A DNA stretch of 64,000 nucleotides from Eutreptiella sp. 'Long Island Sound 2002' (GCA_964036045.1 OZ038382.1:107220578-107284577); one strand, 5' to 3'. Shown: positions 9,874 to 22,122, counted from the first letter of the stretch. Program-made: numbers and translations. Notes: generated from the sequence alone by a model not told the origin.

Positions 9874-11358
9874 TCAGCGCCCTGAGCTCTCCCCTGATGC
9901 GTTTTGAGGCGCTTGTGAGGCCGACGGATCGTCCCTTACTTGCTTGCTCTCTTTCATCTTTCGGTGACAGAGTGGCCATATACCCCCCCCTGCTGAATCC
10001 AGAGGAGGATGGCCCCTCTCTTCAATTCTATTCGTCACTCCCCACCTGCTGAATCCTTGGGAAACCAGGTAGGGCGACTGACCTTCATTTTTCTGAGCTC
10101 TTGGGGCCTTGAAGCCCATACGACGTTGCGCAACGGATGCCGCTGTCATTGGCATTGCGATTTTTGAGTGTGTGGTCTGGTCCCATGGCACTTGTGGGAT
10201 CCAGACCAGTCTGCGTGTGTCGCGACTATATATGGCCTGAACTCAGGCGTTTTCCTGTCCACCCTCCTGTATATGCCTTATCCTAACCGGGGCGTGGTTT
10301 GGCGCTCTGTCCAGAGTGTGTTTACACGCCTCTTTACCCCGCTTGTCTCGCTTTTCCGCCCCTCCAGGATATGTGCATCTGTATGTTGAATCTTGTCGGC
10401 CCATCACTGAGATGTGGACTATTTTTCCCCTGAGGGGATGCGAATCGTATACAAAGGCGCCTTGAGTCGCCGTGTACATGTTCTTACAGCCTGGTCCAGC
10501 CTGGACCAGTACCAGATTACAGATTCTACTGTTTGAGTGCTCGTGATACCGTGTTACCCTATTCGCTGTGATGTGTGGAGATCCTGATGGCGCCAGGCGG
10601 GAAGCCCAGTTGCCTGACTACACTCCCACCGGTCCGCCACTGTCAGTCCCAGTGTGAGCCTACCGATTCGCAGACGCACTTGCAGTCGGATGGCGGCCTC
10701 CGGTGCTCCCGACCTCGGTCAATCTACCTGGGAAACTGGTGGTTTGAAGAGTCGACGCCTCCGCCCACACTGCATGAGGACTCCCTCATGTATGGCCTTC
10801 GTGGTAATAGGGCGAGGGAAAAGACGGCCTTGATGCCCGATCCCTTCAGGAGGAGATCCCTTAAGATTCCTTAATGAGTTCGGCTGTGGCACTCTGGACT
10901 CGCGTCGTATGGATATGGACATGGTGCGCCCGAGGAAGGACCCGTGGGGACTCTCCCCAGTCGGCGGGCCTTGGGAAGCTTGGGGTAGCCTGATGGATCT
11001 TTGTGGTCGCTCTCGACCTGTGGGACCACCTCGGTCGTCGTGTGTCGCCCATGTTGGCCGTGTATGCCACTACCACTGTGGTGGTGACCGTAGCAGCCGG
11101 CACCCGGTGCGCCTGGTATGGGTTAACGGGTCTTTTGGATGCCGAACAATCGCCGCCAGGACCCGGGACTTGATACTTGATACTGTACCTCTTATTACTA
11201 ACATCTACAGCATCATACCTGTTTTACTATGCGTTGGAATGGGCAGCCTAACCCAGAATCAGCCTGAAGTGAGGATGTGACACCCCCCCTTCAAGGGATG
11301 GTCCTGGGTACCCGCTGCCATGCTTGGGTGTTATCGAGCCCCCCCCAGGGTTTGCTCT
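9874..11358 (+). other. CHR1 3' untranslated spacer between pol and polypurine tract
   Basis: These 1.5 kb separate the pol stop from the polypurine tract. The corresponding spacer in CHR2 is only about 0.4 kb. No ORF resembles a known protein; the open frames present are short and of mixed composition. A C-rich run with a nearby G-rich run (about 11280-11369) could fold. I see nothing else. Confidence 0.6.
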
Positions 11359-11369
11359 AAGGAGGGGGG
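11359..11369 (+). other. Polypurine tract of CHR1
   Basis: AAGGAGGGGGG directly precedes TGAAGC, the proposed LTR start. CHR2 has the same arrangement on the minus strand (GAGAAGGGGGG then TGAAGCC). This tract would prime plus-strand DNA synthesis and fixes the LTR boundary. Confidence 0.8.
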
Positions 11370-12882
11370 TGAAGCGGTACCCAGAACCCCATGGCTAGGT
11401 TACGGCATACAACCGGTCTCCGGTCCACTAACCCCATGTACGGAAGGGAAGACGCCTGCTGACGCTCCGTTCTGTGCCGTAAAGCCCCGCATCGGCAACC
11501 GATGCACCGCCAGCGGAGATTTGTGTATCAGAATATCAGGAATCAACAGGGTTTTATTTTCATATTGTTTCCGTCAATTTTTACGCTTCCGTTCTGATAC
11601 TCACTATTTTGACTGCTGGCGGTTGGATCGCGACTTTACCGTAACCGCCAGTTTAACTGTTTATAATGGAAATTTTAACGCAATCCGTCACGAAGGCTCC
11701 AAAGCCTTCAGGAACTGCATGGACGCTTCCGCAATCTTCACATCTTACACTCGCAACCTTAATCCGAATTTTTCAGGATGTCGAAATCGGATTTTCGACT
11801 TCGACATCCCCGCACTTGATTTGACCTCTTTCGAGTGGACCTACGTGCTTCCCTATGCACGAATCAACTTTCCTTTTATCCTGCCCTCCATTTGTCTTAA
11901 AGATATGGGCAAAACAAAGTTGATTCGTGAGGCCACTTGTGAAGGCCATATCTCGTGTTGCTTGCGAGGAATGACAATAAGGAAACGTGGGATGTATTCA
12001 CAATACTCCCGACGTAATTTAGGTAGCATTATATGCCTTGCGTCTCCACACGTGCGTGCTAGTGTAATGGATCATGGTCAAGAGGGTAGAGTTTGCGTTA
12101 CAACTCATTGGCCATGATATTGCGTGCGTTAAGATAACTTTCGAGTGTAGCGCGCAAGTGTTGGTGTTGCATAGGAACTCTCCTTGGGTTCCTATGAGCG
12201 ATTGACACAAAGTTATGCCCTTGGAGGGGCATGACATATCGTGGTGGGAGCTACCTTTTTGGGCAATATGTGGTATGTGCCATGTGTTGGGTTGCGTGCC
12301 CATTTGGCGGGTCCATCACTCCAAGCCGAACCCGCCAATGGACCTCATATTGTGCAAGCCTCTTCTCCAGACTCCCCACGATGAATTGCAAGCCTAACCT
12401 TCGTGAAGGGAAGCTTGTGTGGTGATCCCGAAGCGATGCGTTGGGAGCAAAATGTGTGTCTTGCAATTTTCCATATTTTCATGTGCCCACTTGGGAAGTA
12501 GCGCTCGTAACCTTTCAAGGCGCCCCAAGTGGAGCACATATGTGGGATCGAAGGTCATTGGTGTCAAGTCATTGTGTTTAGAAGGATTAGTTGATTGCAC
12601 GATCCAAGCCGAAGATATTATAATATAATTGTGCACCTTTCAATGCACTTTTGTGTGTCTTTGTGCCAATTTTGCCGTTTTTGGCCCGTCATGATGTCAA
12701 GTGGCGACCGTGTATCTCAGCGTTGCGCTCAATTGACATCATGACCCAAGTATGTTATGAGGGTACATACTTCGGTGCGCAACATATCTTGGACCCGGCG
12801 AATAACTCCTCTTTGGCTTGGCATACCGTGGCCGCCATGTTGGCGATTTGGGACTATCCCAAATCATGGGCTCACTTGGCGA
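11370..12882 (+). repeat. 3' LTR of CHR1, first part
   Basis: The LTR starts TGAAGC after the polypurine tract. Without the nested LINE fragment the whole LTR is about 2.95 kb. A stretch at about 11505-11690 (GCCAGCGGAGATTT, then a TATCAGGAATCAACAGGG core) is clearly related to the CHR2 LTRs read on the minus strand, as is about 12160-12300. Bases 12847-12882 are the left copy of a 36-base direct repeat flanking the nested insert. The small ORFs here are not supported as genes. Confidence 0.82.
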
Positions 12883-13496
12883 AATAAAAAGACGAGTAAA
12901 ACACGACGAAAAATTTTTCTGAATAGCTGAAAATAAAGCTAATTAGCATAAAAAACGCTTAGGCCAAAAAGCGCGCTGCGAAACGCGTAAAAACGCGACA
13001 AAAATCTTTTCGACGTGAAATAGGTGAATAGTCAACGCCGTAAGCACCGTAACGCTCGTGGGACCCCAACGCCGTCCTTGCCGTCGTCTAACTCGCTATA
13101 GGCGCAAAGAAAAACGCGTCGCGAGCAGCGCGTAAAACTCGAAAATTTTTCATAACTCGCCACGACCCCTCACGTCGCGCCCTGCCGCCTTTTTCTTCTT
13201 ATTCTTCATGCACCTCCCTCCCCACCCTCGTGCCCATCACTCCCCTTGCCCTGCAGCTCAGGCGGCGGCCCTGGGGGAACGCGGTAAACCCTTGGCAATG
13301 GACACCAACACGCTCCACGACGCCACGCACAAGAACGAGACCGAGAACATCAAGAACGACGGGTAACACGTAAGGCACAGCAGCGAACACGGTCTTGCTG
13401 CACGCGAGTGTGTTGGGTCGTGTATAATTTTATTTTATTTTCAAAAAAAAAAAAAAAAAGAGTTTTGAAAGGCACGGAAAAACAGCAGGGGTTTTT

Positions 13497-14897
13497 AGCA
13501 AAAGAAAAGAGGACAAAACAAACACCAGCAGCGCAGACAACCGCACAGCACAGCCAACCAGCACAGCACCGCAGGACAGCACGGCACCGCAGGACACGGC
13601 ACAGAGCGCAGGACACCACAGGACAACGCACAGCACAGCAAGACACCACGACACACCAGAGCAGCACCACCACACCGCAGAACGCCCAGGGAGACACCAC
13701 AACGCACAGGGACACGCCACAGCACGAGGCACCAACAACAGCGCAGACCACACGGGCGCCGCACGACAGGCCGCAGGAGGGCAAAGCAAACACAAACAGC
13801 ACCGCAAAACGACAGCAGAGCACGACAGCACAGCACCACACGACAGCACAGCACCACAGCACACGACACAGGGAAGCAGGGCACCACAGCCAGCACAACA
13901 AGGCACCGCAGCGCACAGAGCGGAGAAGACAGGGAACGCACAGCGCAAGGAAAAGAGCACCACAGCACGCAGACACCACCACCGGGCCAAAAACAGCACA
14001 GCCAACCAACAGCACAACACAGCACAGCACGACGGCCCACAGGAGGGCAAAGCAAGCCCCAACAGCACCGCAACACGACAGCAGAGCACAACAGCACAGC
14101 ACCACGCAACAGCACAGCACCACAGAACACAACACAGGAAAGCAGGGCACCACAGCAAACCACATCAACCACAGGGAAGCAGACCACGCGGCCAGACAGG
14201 GACACCGACACCGAAACACGCCACCAGCAGACAACCACGGGCCACCAGACCCAGCACCGCACCACGGCACACCACAGGAAACAGCACAACACACAGCAGC
14301 GCACCACAGCACCAGGCGCCAGCAACAGCACGCACCACACGAACAGCACAACGCGAGCGCACCAGCACAGCGAAGCACAGCACCGCACAGAACGGAGAGC
14401 ACAGGGAACGCACAGCACAGCACCCCGAGACACACACAGCACAAGGCAGAGCGGCGAACAACAGCACGCACCACCACGCCACGACAAAACACACACAGCA
14501 CAGAGCACACAGCGCGGGGGAACACCGCAAAACACGGCGCCGCAGAGCACAGGGCCCCAGGGCGACGGGCAGCGCCAGAGGGCACGGCGCAACAAGCAGC
14601 GGCACCAAGCGAGCGCAACACAGCACACGACAGCACAACACCGGGCGACACAACACGCAGCAGCGCGGCGCAGCACCGCACCCAGGCACGCACAGCACAA
14701 CACGGCACACAGCACCGAGCGGCAGGAACGAAAACCGCGCGACACAAGGGGGGGGGGGGGGGGGCAGCAACCACGCGGGAGCAGCCAACAGCCAGGCGGA
14801 AAGCACGAAAGAGGGACAAGCGCACGGAGAGCCGAGAAGCGGAAGGCCAACAAAACAAACAACGCAAGCGCCGAGGCCCAGGGCACCCGGGGCCGGA
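13497..14897 (+). other. Nearly T-free sequence block
   Basis: Reading every line, I find no T from 13497 to 14164 (668 bases), one T at 14165, and none from 14166 to 14897 (732 bases). The minus strand is correspondingly A-free. Because TAA, TAG and TGA all contain both T and A, such a block has no stops in any of the six frames. It is built from CAGCAC and ACAGC-like words, with an internal partial duplication of about 263 bases (about 13768 and 14031). T stays rare, though not absent, to about 17160. Confidence 0.95.
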
Positions 14898-15200
14898 TAC
14901 CAGAGAAAGCCGGACACAACGGGGGCGCACGGAGGAAGAAGAAGAGGGAGAAAAAAAAAAAACACAAAGGCCACAAGCAGGAGCGACGAAAACCGCCAGA
15001 CACAAAGGTGGGGGGGGGCGGGGGAGCAACCACCAAAGAGCAGTCAACGGCCAAGCGGGAGACACAAACGAGGCGCGGGCCAGGCAGCGGGAGGCCGAGA
15101 AAAACAACCAACGAGGAACGGCAACAGCAGCGAAAGAGAGAGGGGCAACCCCAGCCCGGAGGGGGCCAAGCAAAGCAGAAAGACAAAGCGGCCAAAGGAA
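14733..15200 (+). repeat. Imperfect tandem duplication with G runs
   Basis: A segment starting AAAACCGC...GACACA followed by a G run (17 G at 14748-14764) recurs at about 14990 with its own G-rich run and similar downstream words (AGCAACCAC, CGGGAG). The two copies are roughly 250 bases apart. They lie in the T-depleted region and have no assigned function. Confidence 0.55.
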
Positions 15201-15280
15201 AGGGTGAGGCGCACCAGAACGCGCCCGGGAGGCCGGCCCGCCCGACCCGGCCAAGCAAAGTACGCACACCAACGCCGCCA

Positions 15281-16525
15281 GCGGACCCCAGCCAGGAGTG
15301 GCGGGGACCGCCCACCACCAGCGGCAGCGAAACCCAGCCAGGAGTGGCGGGGAGTAGCACACAGGAACCTCCGCCAGGAGTGGCGAGGAACCCCAACAAC
15401 ACACCACACACCACACCACACACCACACACCACCGCCGCCAGCGGACCCCAGCCAGGAGTGGCGGGGGCCGCCCACCACCACCGGCAGCGAAACCCAGCC
15501 AGGAGTGGCGGGGAGTAGCACACAGGGACCTCCGCCAGGAGTGGCGAGGGACCAACCACACCACACACCAACCACAACCCCAACAACACACCACCGCCAC
15601 ACACCACACACCGACGCCGCCAGCGGACCCCAGCCAGGAGTGGCGGGGACCGCCCACCACCACCGGCAGCGAAACCCAGCCAGGAGTGGCGGGGAGTAGC
15701 ACACAGGAACCTCCGCCAGGAGTGGCGAGGGACCAACCACACCACACACCAGCCACAACCCCACCAACACACCACCGCCACACACCACACACCACACACC
15801 ACCGCCGCAAGCGGACCCCAGCCAGGAGTGGCGGGGACCGCCCACCACCAGCGGCAGCGAAACCCAGCCAGGAGTGGCGGGGAGTAGCACACAGGAACCA
15901 CCGCCAGGAGTGGCGAGGGACCAACCACACCACACACCAGAACAACCCCACCAACACCCCACCGCCACACACCACACACCACACACCACACACCACACAC
16001 CACACACCACACACCACCGCCGCAAGCGGACCCCAGCCAGGAGTGGCGGGACCGCCCACCACCACCGGCAGCGAAACCCAGCCAGGAGTGGCGGGGAGTA
16101 GCACACAGGAACCTCCGCCAGGAGTGGCGAGGGACCAACCACACCACACACCAGCCACAACCCCACCAACACACCACCGCCACACACCACACACCACACA
16201 CCACCGCCGCAAGCAGACCCCAGCCAGGAGTGGCGGGGACCGTCCACCAGCAGCGGCAGCGAAACCCAGCCAGGAGTGGCGGGGAGTAGCACACAGGAAC
16301 CTCCGCCAGGAGTGGCGAGGGACCTACCACACCACACACCAGCCACAACCCCACCAACACACCACCGCCACACACCACCGCCGCCGGCAGACCCCAGCCA
16401 GGAGTGGCGGGGACCGCCCACCACCACCGGCAGCGAAACCCAGCCAGGAGTGGCGGGGAGTAGCACACTAGAACCTCCGCCAGGAGTGGCGAGGGACCAA
16501 CCACACCACACACCAGCCACAGAGC
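15281..16525 (+). repeat. Minisatellite of 7 units (about 161-215 bases each)
   Basis: Units start at about 15281, 15442, 15623, 15811, 16026, 16213 and 16387. Each has three copies of the core CCAGGAGTGGCG followed by a CACACCACACACC stretch of variable length, which explains the unit length differences. The matching part of LINE-B (around 35930) lacks this array, so it expanded or was lost in one copy. Confidence 0.9.
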
Positions 16526-16567
16526 AAGCGCCAGCCGAGGAAAGGCAAAGGGAGGTACAGCCAGGCG

Positions 16568-16603
16568 CCCCCCCCCCCCCCCCCAAAAAAAAAAGGGGGG
16601 GGG
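16568..16603 (+). repeat. Consecutive homopolymers C17-A10-G9
   Basis: Seventeen C, ten A and nine G follow each other without interruption in the T-depleted region. LINE-B has a related but shorter homopolymer arrangement on the other strand (about 35820-35870). It is probably a slippage product and a likely sequencing trouble spot. Confidence 0.9.
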
Positions 16604-17284
16604 TGGGCGCGCGAAAAGAGCCCACAGCCACCAAACCGCCGCCAACAACACAGAAGGGGGCCAAACCCCCCACCCAGAGGGCACCGAAGACAGGACCCCC
16701 AAACAGGTACAGGGGGACCACCCAGCCAAAACCGGCGACACCAAGCCAGGAACAGCGGCCCAGCGGGAAAAGGAGCACCGAAACAAGCAGACAAAAAAAA
16801 AAAAAAAAAAGCCAGCAGCCCAGCCCGAAAGAAAGGAGACGGGGGGAGAGACCACAAGGCCCGGGACGGGGACACCCAGCAACCGGAAAAAAAAAAAAGC
16901 GCAAAAAACACAGCCCGACAACCCAGCCAAGAAGGGCGGGGCACAGCCGAGACCCGGGCCCAGCACGCACGCCCACACCGCACACAGAAACCGGAAACGG
17001 CGGTGGGCAAGGGAAACGCGCACGAAACCACACAGGTCCCGAAAGCAGGCCGACACCAAAGCCCAACCACGAACACCACAAACAGCCGGCAAAGGAGGGA
17101 CAACACCACAAACCGAGCCCAAACACACCCACCCAAGACCCCAGCCACAACAGGCAGGGGTAAACAAAACCCACCACCAAACGCAACCCGGACCCAACCA
17201 CAAACGCAAGCCAACAGTAGGAAACCCAGTGCCCACAGCCCGGGCACTGAGGCAGCCCGTGCCATGCAGGTGACCCGGCCAAAC

Positions 17285-17700
17285 GAGATCCGGAGCCCGG
17301 GGGTAAGGCTGCATCCTAAGGCCAGCGCTGCTTTGGGACTCGAGGCGGAGCGTGCGACACCCAAGCGCCTCGGAACCCTAGTACCAAGAACATGCATGCA
17401 TGCCTTGGGAACGGGATACGCCAGGAAGTCCGGTGAACCCCTAGGGTTCCGCCCAAAGGAGGGGACGTGCGCAAGCACGGGGGCCCACCCTCCCGGCGAG
17501 ACAAGCACGTCACGCTGGCGGCGATCAGCCCTCCCGGTGTAGCCCGGGGCCGCTTTGTTGGGGGCCAAAAGTCAGGTCTAGCGGGATGTAAGCCGCCTCC
17601 CCTCTTCACGCGCGGAGCCTCTTCCTGTTCGTCACAGGGGCGACGCCAGGGGGAACCATGGGGCGCCTCTCCACGACCGAGTGCACCTACCTACCTACCT
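17285..17700 (+). other. LINE 3' terminal domain with (ACCT)4 tail
   Basis: This is the conserved 3' end of the LINE, shared almost base for base (reversed) with 21712-22122. It contains CCGCCCAAAGGAGGGG about 245 bases before the tail. The same motif precedes the tails at 41735 and, in weaker form, 57624. In non-LTR elements the 3' UTR is recognised by the element's own RT; assigning that role here is inference. Confidence 0.75.
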
Positions 17701-19177
17701 TTGGGACTATCCCAAATCATGGGCTCACTTGGCGACCCTGCCATTCTCAATACCGGAGGAGTTGGGCGACGCCCAAAAGATATGTTGGACACATGTGACT
17801 TGATACCAATCCTATGGCACACTCTGGTCCAAGTCGGGCATGTGCCTTATTTGCCCCAACCATGAGTGTGCGCATTTTTGGCCATTTTGAGCAATTTTCC
17901 ACTTTTGCTGCCCGCCGTGCACTATGTTCTAACCCTCGTGCACGCCGGACGCATGGACCAATGGACCATATATGACATGGGTGTTATGTATGTTGGTCCC
18001 CATGGTTTACACACCACGTGGGCGAAGCGGAGCAACCTTCGTTAAGGCGCTAGCCCAAAGTGAGTGTGGGCAATTTTGCCATTTTGGCGTTTGTGGACCC
18101 GATTGGGATCGTCACCACGCCAAGTAGCATGGAGATCTTCAAAAACCAAGTGCATGGGAGTCTTTGTTGGACTCCTGGTGGATTGCGTATGGAATGGCGG
18201 ATCCGATCTCCAGGCCGGCGTGGAGATATACTATTGGGGGCACACCGAATTTTGGCTCATTTCAAGCAGCCAAAATGACCCCATTTTGGGACCCCAATTT
18301 CCCCCTTCCGTGTGGTCAATTGGCGGCCCCATTTCTCTATACCCACAGGGAGCCCCGACCTAATTTCAAGTTGTACACTCAGATATGAGTCCCGGGTCCT
18401 GCCTCCTAACCTGTGAGTCATTGGCCTTACCTTGGCCGGGCGTGCCACGCGCGGGAATGACGCCAATTTTGGTGATTTTGGCATCATGACCCCACTTGAC
18501 TCATCCGTGTTGTCCTGATGCCCGGACCTCAGAGGGAACCAGGTTGGGTGAGGGCTCCAGGGAGTTCGTACTCGAAGGGCATAGGGTCAGTTGCCTCGTC
18601 CCTACCTCTGGCGGGTCCGGACGAGAGGTCAATTTTGGAGTTTTTCAAGCTAATATCAGTTTGGGCTGAAACAGCCCATTTTCAGCTACCAACTCCTGAG
18701 GGATAATGGCGGGCCGATATCTCTGGCTCAGAGAGGAGTTCGGACCTGCCGTGAAAAGAAGCATAGGGAGCCACTGTCGGTTGGCCCTGGAGCTCATTGG
18801 CTCCCAGGAATTCGCCTGTGGCTGTGCGGGACACCTTCCCCATTGGCAGGGTTTCAGGGTCCGGACTGAGCAGGGCATGGGTTGTGTTTGAGCCCCCGCC
18901 CCCACCAGCCACTGAGAGGGTCGGACCTGGGATTGGGATATGAGTTGGGACTGAGTGTCTATTGTCCCTTGATGCCCTTCCCCCAGTCCAGTCTCAACCC
19001 CATGTTTACATATCCTGATGTGTTGCTGTACATACTTTTGTTCCCTTGTTGCAGAGTGGCAAGGATCCTGAAACGCTTTGTCACATGACATGAGCGCATT
19101 GATGCCCCTGTGAGCGTAGTGCTTTGCCTGCCTGCTCACTTGCGCGTGTCCCGCAGCGTCCCGTGGCCGGCCCCCCA
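17700..19177 (+). repeat. 3' LTR of CHR1, second part
   Basis: The LTR resumes with the right copy of the 36-base target duplication (17700-17735) and ends in CCCCCCA at 19177. The last 162 bases match the window start. No ORF in it is supported as a gene. Sequence after 19177 (CGGAAAGGCG...) differs from the leader at 163, which marks the boundary. Confidence 0.82.
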
Positions 19178-21711
19178 CGGAAAGGCGTCAGTACGGCAAT
19201 GTGGCAGTGGCCAGGATGATGGCCAGAAGTACCCGGCTCGACGGCTCATCCTCCTCCTCCCAGAGAACCGGGACCATCACCACCCCCCCGCCCCAATCCC
19301 GCGCCACGACAGCGACTAGGGCCACGAATGTACGTGCCCGAGCACCTTCGGCCGCAACGTCCTCCACGTCCTCCGGCCCATCCAGCTCCGCCCCCCCCCC
19401 ACTACCCGTCGCCACACCACACCAACAGCTCGCCGCCGACGCCACGCGGACTACGGACGCTCCGGCACCATCCAGGGCAGGCACGCCACAGAGCCCCTGA
19501 CAAGAGCGTGCGTCCGAACGGGCGGCACAACGACACCCACCACAACACCACGCGGCGGCAGGGATCCAGGGACACCGGGCATCACCTGCCGGGAGCGGAG
19601 CCGTACCCAGCACCACGATTACGGGGACGCTGGGCAACCGGCCCAAAGAACCCCCTGGCACCGCACACCCGCACAGCGAGCCGATCTCGAGCCCAACAGG
19701 AAGCTTGCAACCCCAAACACCACCCGGCGTGTCGGCACACGGTCACCAGCCGGCAGCCAGCCAGGCGGCAGCAACACAGGCCCACCCAGAGCCCGGACCG
19801 AGCCATGGCACACCTGACCGGCCGACAGGGGGACTAGCATACACGTCGCCCGGAGATTCCCCAACGGAGGCACATGCCGCTACTCCGACCGACACCGCCA
19901 CCACCCGGCCCTCCGACACCGTGCGCCCCCACGCCCACAACCCTACTGAGGACCTAGACCCCCAGGCTCCGGCAACAACCAGCACGACGGCCCCGAGGGA
20001 CCTGCCGGCCACGACACACGCCTGACCAGCTTCCCAGCGACACCACGCCCCACCCAGCCGGGCCGACGGCACGGCCCGCAGAACCGTCATCTCCCGGTTG
20101 CCCAGCCCCCACCCCGGGAAGCCGACTCAGGCCGCCGCCCGTGTCGGAAGGCCACGCCCGAGAGGCAGCGCAACCGGCGGGCGATGAAGCCGCGCCGCCC
20201 GCACCGCCAACCCAACTGCAACGCGGGGAGCCCACGGTGGGCGCAGAGGAAATGTGGGGACCCCCACAACGGACAGCAACGCCAACACCAGTGGGGGAAC
20301 CTGGCACAGGAGCGGACCGGCCAGCAATACAGCATGCCGACCAACGGAACATGGCATTACACGGAAGCGGCGAGGCATCGACCGCTGGCGGACCTGATAT
20401 GGAACCTGAAGGACCAATGCCGGACACCGAGTGTGAGGACGGCCTCCGACCACCTTCAGCCCGGGGAGCGCAACCCGCAGGTCGCAAGGGCGCCACCCCC
20501 TTGGCGAACGTAGCGCATCACGCCGACGCAAGCGCGCCGGGGGAGGCGCTGCCATGGGACCCACTAGGGACCCGCGCGACGTCAGAGACCGGGAAACCAC
20601 ACCTGACACGCCCCAGCGCGCGGCCGGCAGGGAAATGTCACCCAGCACACACAACCCGACGACGACTCTTCCGATGCCTTCATGGAGTCCTGCATGGCTG
20701 ACCCCCACAGGGTCCCAACGCCGGCGGCACCAAGCGTCAGCCCGGAGCAACGACGCAACCATGCGGAGGACACACCCCTCACGATACCACGCCGGGCACA
20801 CGTCCAGCGCGATTACACCGCCCTGGGGCGCACCGGGCAGGCTACCGCTGCGGACGAAGGGCATGCGGCCGCGAGCGGAGCAGCGGACCAGACCACGGCC
20901 GGGCGCAGCGCCCCAGGCAGTGGCGCGCGCCTGGTAGCGGGCACCAACACCGCCTGGGACCGCCCTGCCCTGGGGGCGGGGACATCCGGACTACGCACGC
21001 TTGGAGGGCGACGCCAGCCGCCCCAGTGACCAAGCGGAACAAGCGGCAGCCCCAGACCTGGGCCTATGGATCCCCAGGGGTACCGCAGGGGAGCAGCTCG
21101 CCCTGGCAGTCCGCATCCGATGGCTACTTACTTCGCGGTCCCGCCACCTCGCAGAGGGAACCCGCACCATGGCAGACATCACCTTTGGCCGTCGGATGGG
21201 GCACACGCCCCCCGCCACCATGGACCACCCCGCCAATGGCACTATGTGGCCACCCGGCTCATGGCGCATATGGGGGCCTACAACCCGGATGAAATGAATG
21301 GACTACACTGGCAGTGGCACCAGCGCGCAGCCCTGCGCATCCGTGCGACCATGCAGGAGCACAACATCTGGGACATCCCTGGATCCCCGGGCTACCAAGA
21401 TCACGCCTCAGGCCACTGGCAGCCGCGGTCTCAAGGCGTCCCGGAGCCTCCCAGGCATGCGTCGCGCCGTAACTCCGCAGAGCGCCCACGGGGGCCACCA
21501 CCGGGAATGGGTTCCGCCTCTGGCATGTACAGAAGCCTCCTACGACCGTTCGCCCCGCGGAGGGGCCCAGGCAGTCCTCACACCTCGGGGATGGAAGGCG
21601 GCACGCCGGAACAGCGCCAGGAGACAGGGAACCCTGGCCGCTCCCGTCGCCGCAGCAGCACGCCACCTCCCGCGGCACGGCGAGTCGTCTTCCTTGAGGG
21701 TATGGACAGAG
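19178..21711 (+). mobile_element. LINE-A left block (C-rich, plus strand), unresolved
   Basis: This is GC-rich, T-poor DNA in the same orientation and style as 52843-55000. Open stretches at 20141-20701 and 21001-21297 read as Pro/Ala/Gly-rich, disordered sequence with no recognised domain. Its last bases (21689-21711, CTTCCTTGAGGGTATGG...) resemble 52820-52842 with three differences in 23. That could be an old target-site duplication around LINE-B, making this the left part of LINE-A. The alternative is unrelated host DNA. Confidence 0.4.
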
Positions 21712-22122
21712 AGGTAGGTAGGTAGGTGCACTGGGTAGTGGAGAGGCGCCCCTTGGTTCCCCCTGGCGTCGCCCCTGTGACGAACAGGAAGAGGCTCCGC
21801 GCGTGAAGAGGGGAGGCGGCTTACATCCCGCCACACCTGACTGCTGGCCGCCAACAAAGCGGCCCCGGGCAACATCGGGAGGGCTGATCGCCGCCAGCGT
21901 GACGTGCCTGTCTCGCCGGGAGGGTGTGCCCCCGTGCTTGCGCACGTCCCCTCCTTTGGGCGGAACCCTAGAGGTTCACCGGACTTCCTGGCGTATCCCG
22001 TTCCCAAGGCATGCATGCACGTTCTTGGTACTAGGGTTCCGAGGCGCTTGGGTGTCGCACGCTCCGCCTCGAGTCCCAAAGCAGCGCAGGCCTTAGGATG
22101 CAGCCTTACCCCCGGTCTCCGG
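21712..22122 (-). mobile_element. 3' end of LINE-B with (ACCT)n tail on the minus strand
   Basis: Read on the minus strand this is the same 3' terminal domain as 17285-17700, ending in four ACCT units (AGGT at 21712-21727 on plus). It is cut at 22122 by CHR2. The bases on the far side of CHR2 (35110 onward) continue the match without a gap apart from a repeated CCGG. Confidence 0.85.

Larger units (their letters stand above)
12883..17699 (+). mobile_element. LINE-D: 5'-truncated LINE copy nested in the CHR1 3' LTR
   Basis: The insert is flanked by a 36-base direct repeat (12847-12882 and 17700-17735) that begins with the inverted repeat TTTGGGA CTA TCCCAAA. It ends on the plus strand in four ACCT units (17685-17700). 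Its last 1.2 kb matches, in reverse, 21712-22122 plus 35110 to about 35930 in LINE-B. It carries no endonuclease or RT, so it appears to be only the long 3' region of the LINE. The first 550 bases have ordinary composition; from 13497 the plus strand is almost free of T. The very long ORFs here on both strands follow from that composition and are not proteins. Confidence 0.78.

Noticed and set aside
9874-11280. Additional ORF (env-like) after CHR1 pol
   Set aside because: Open frames are short, lack signal or membrane segments, and have no match to the CHR2 spacer.
15281-16525. CRISPR-like array
   Set aside because: Repeats are long, unequal and internally repetitive with simple-sequence spacers, and the context is eukaryotic retroelements.
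13350-17282. 1,310-codon minus ORF and other very long ORFs as real genes
   Set aside because: The block is nearly T-free on plus and A-free on minus, so frames are open by composition; no domains and many mutually overlapping frames.
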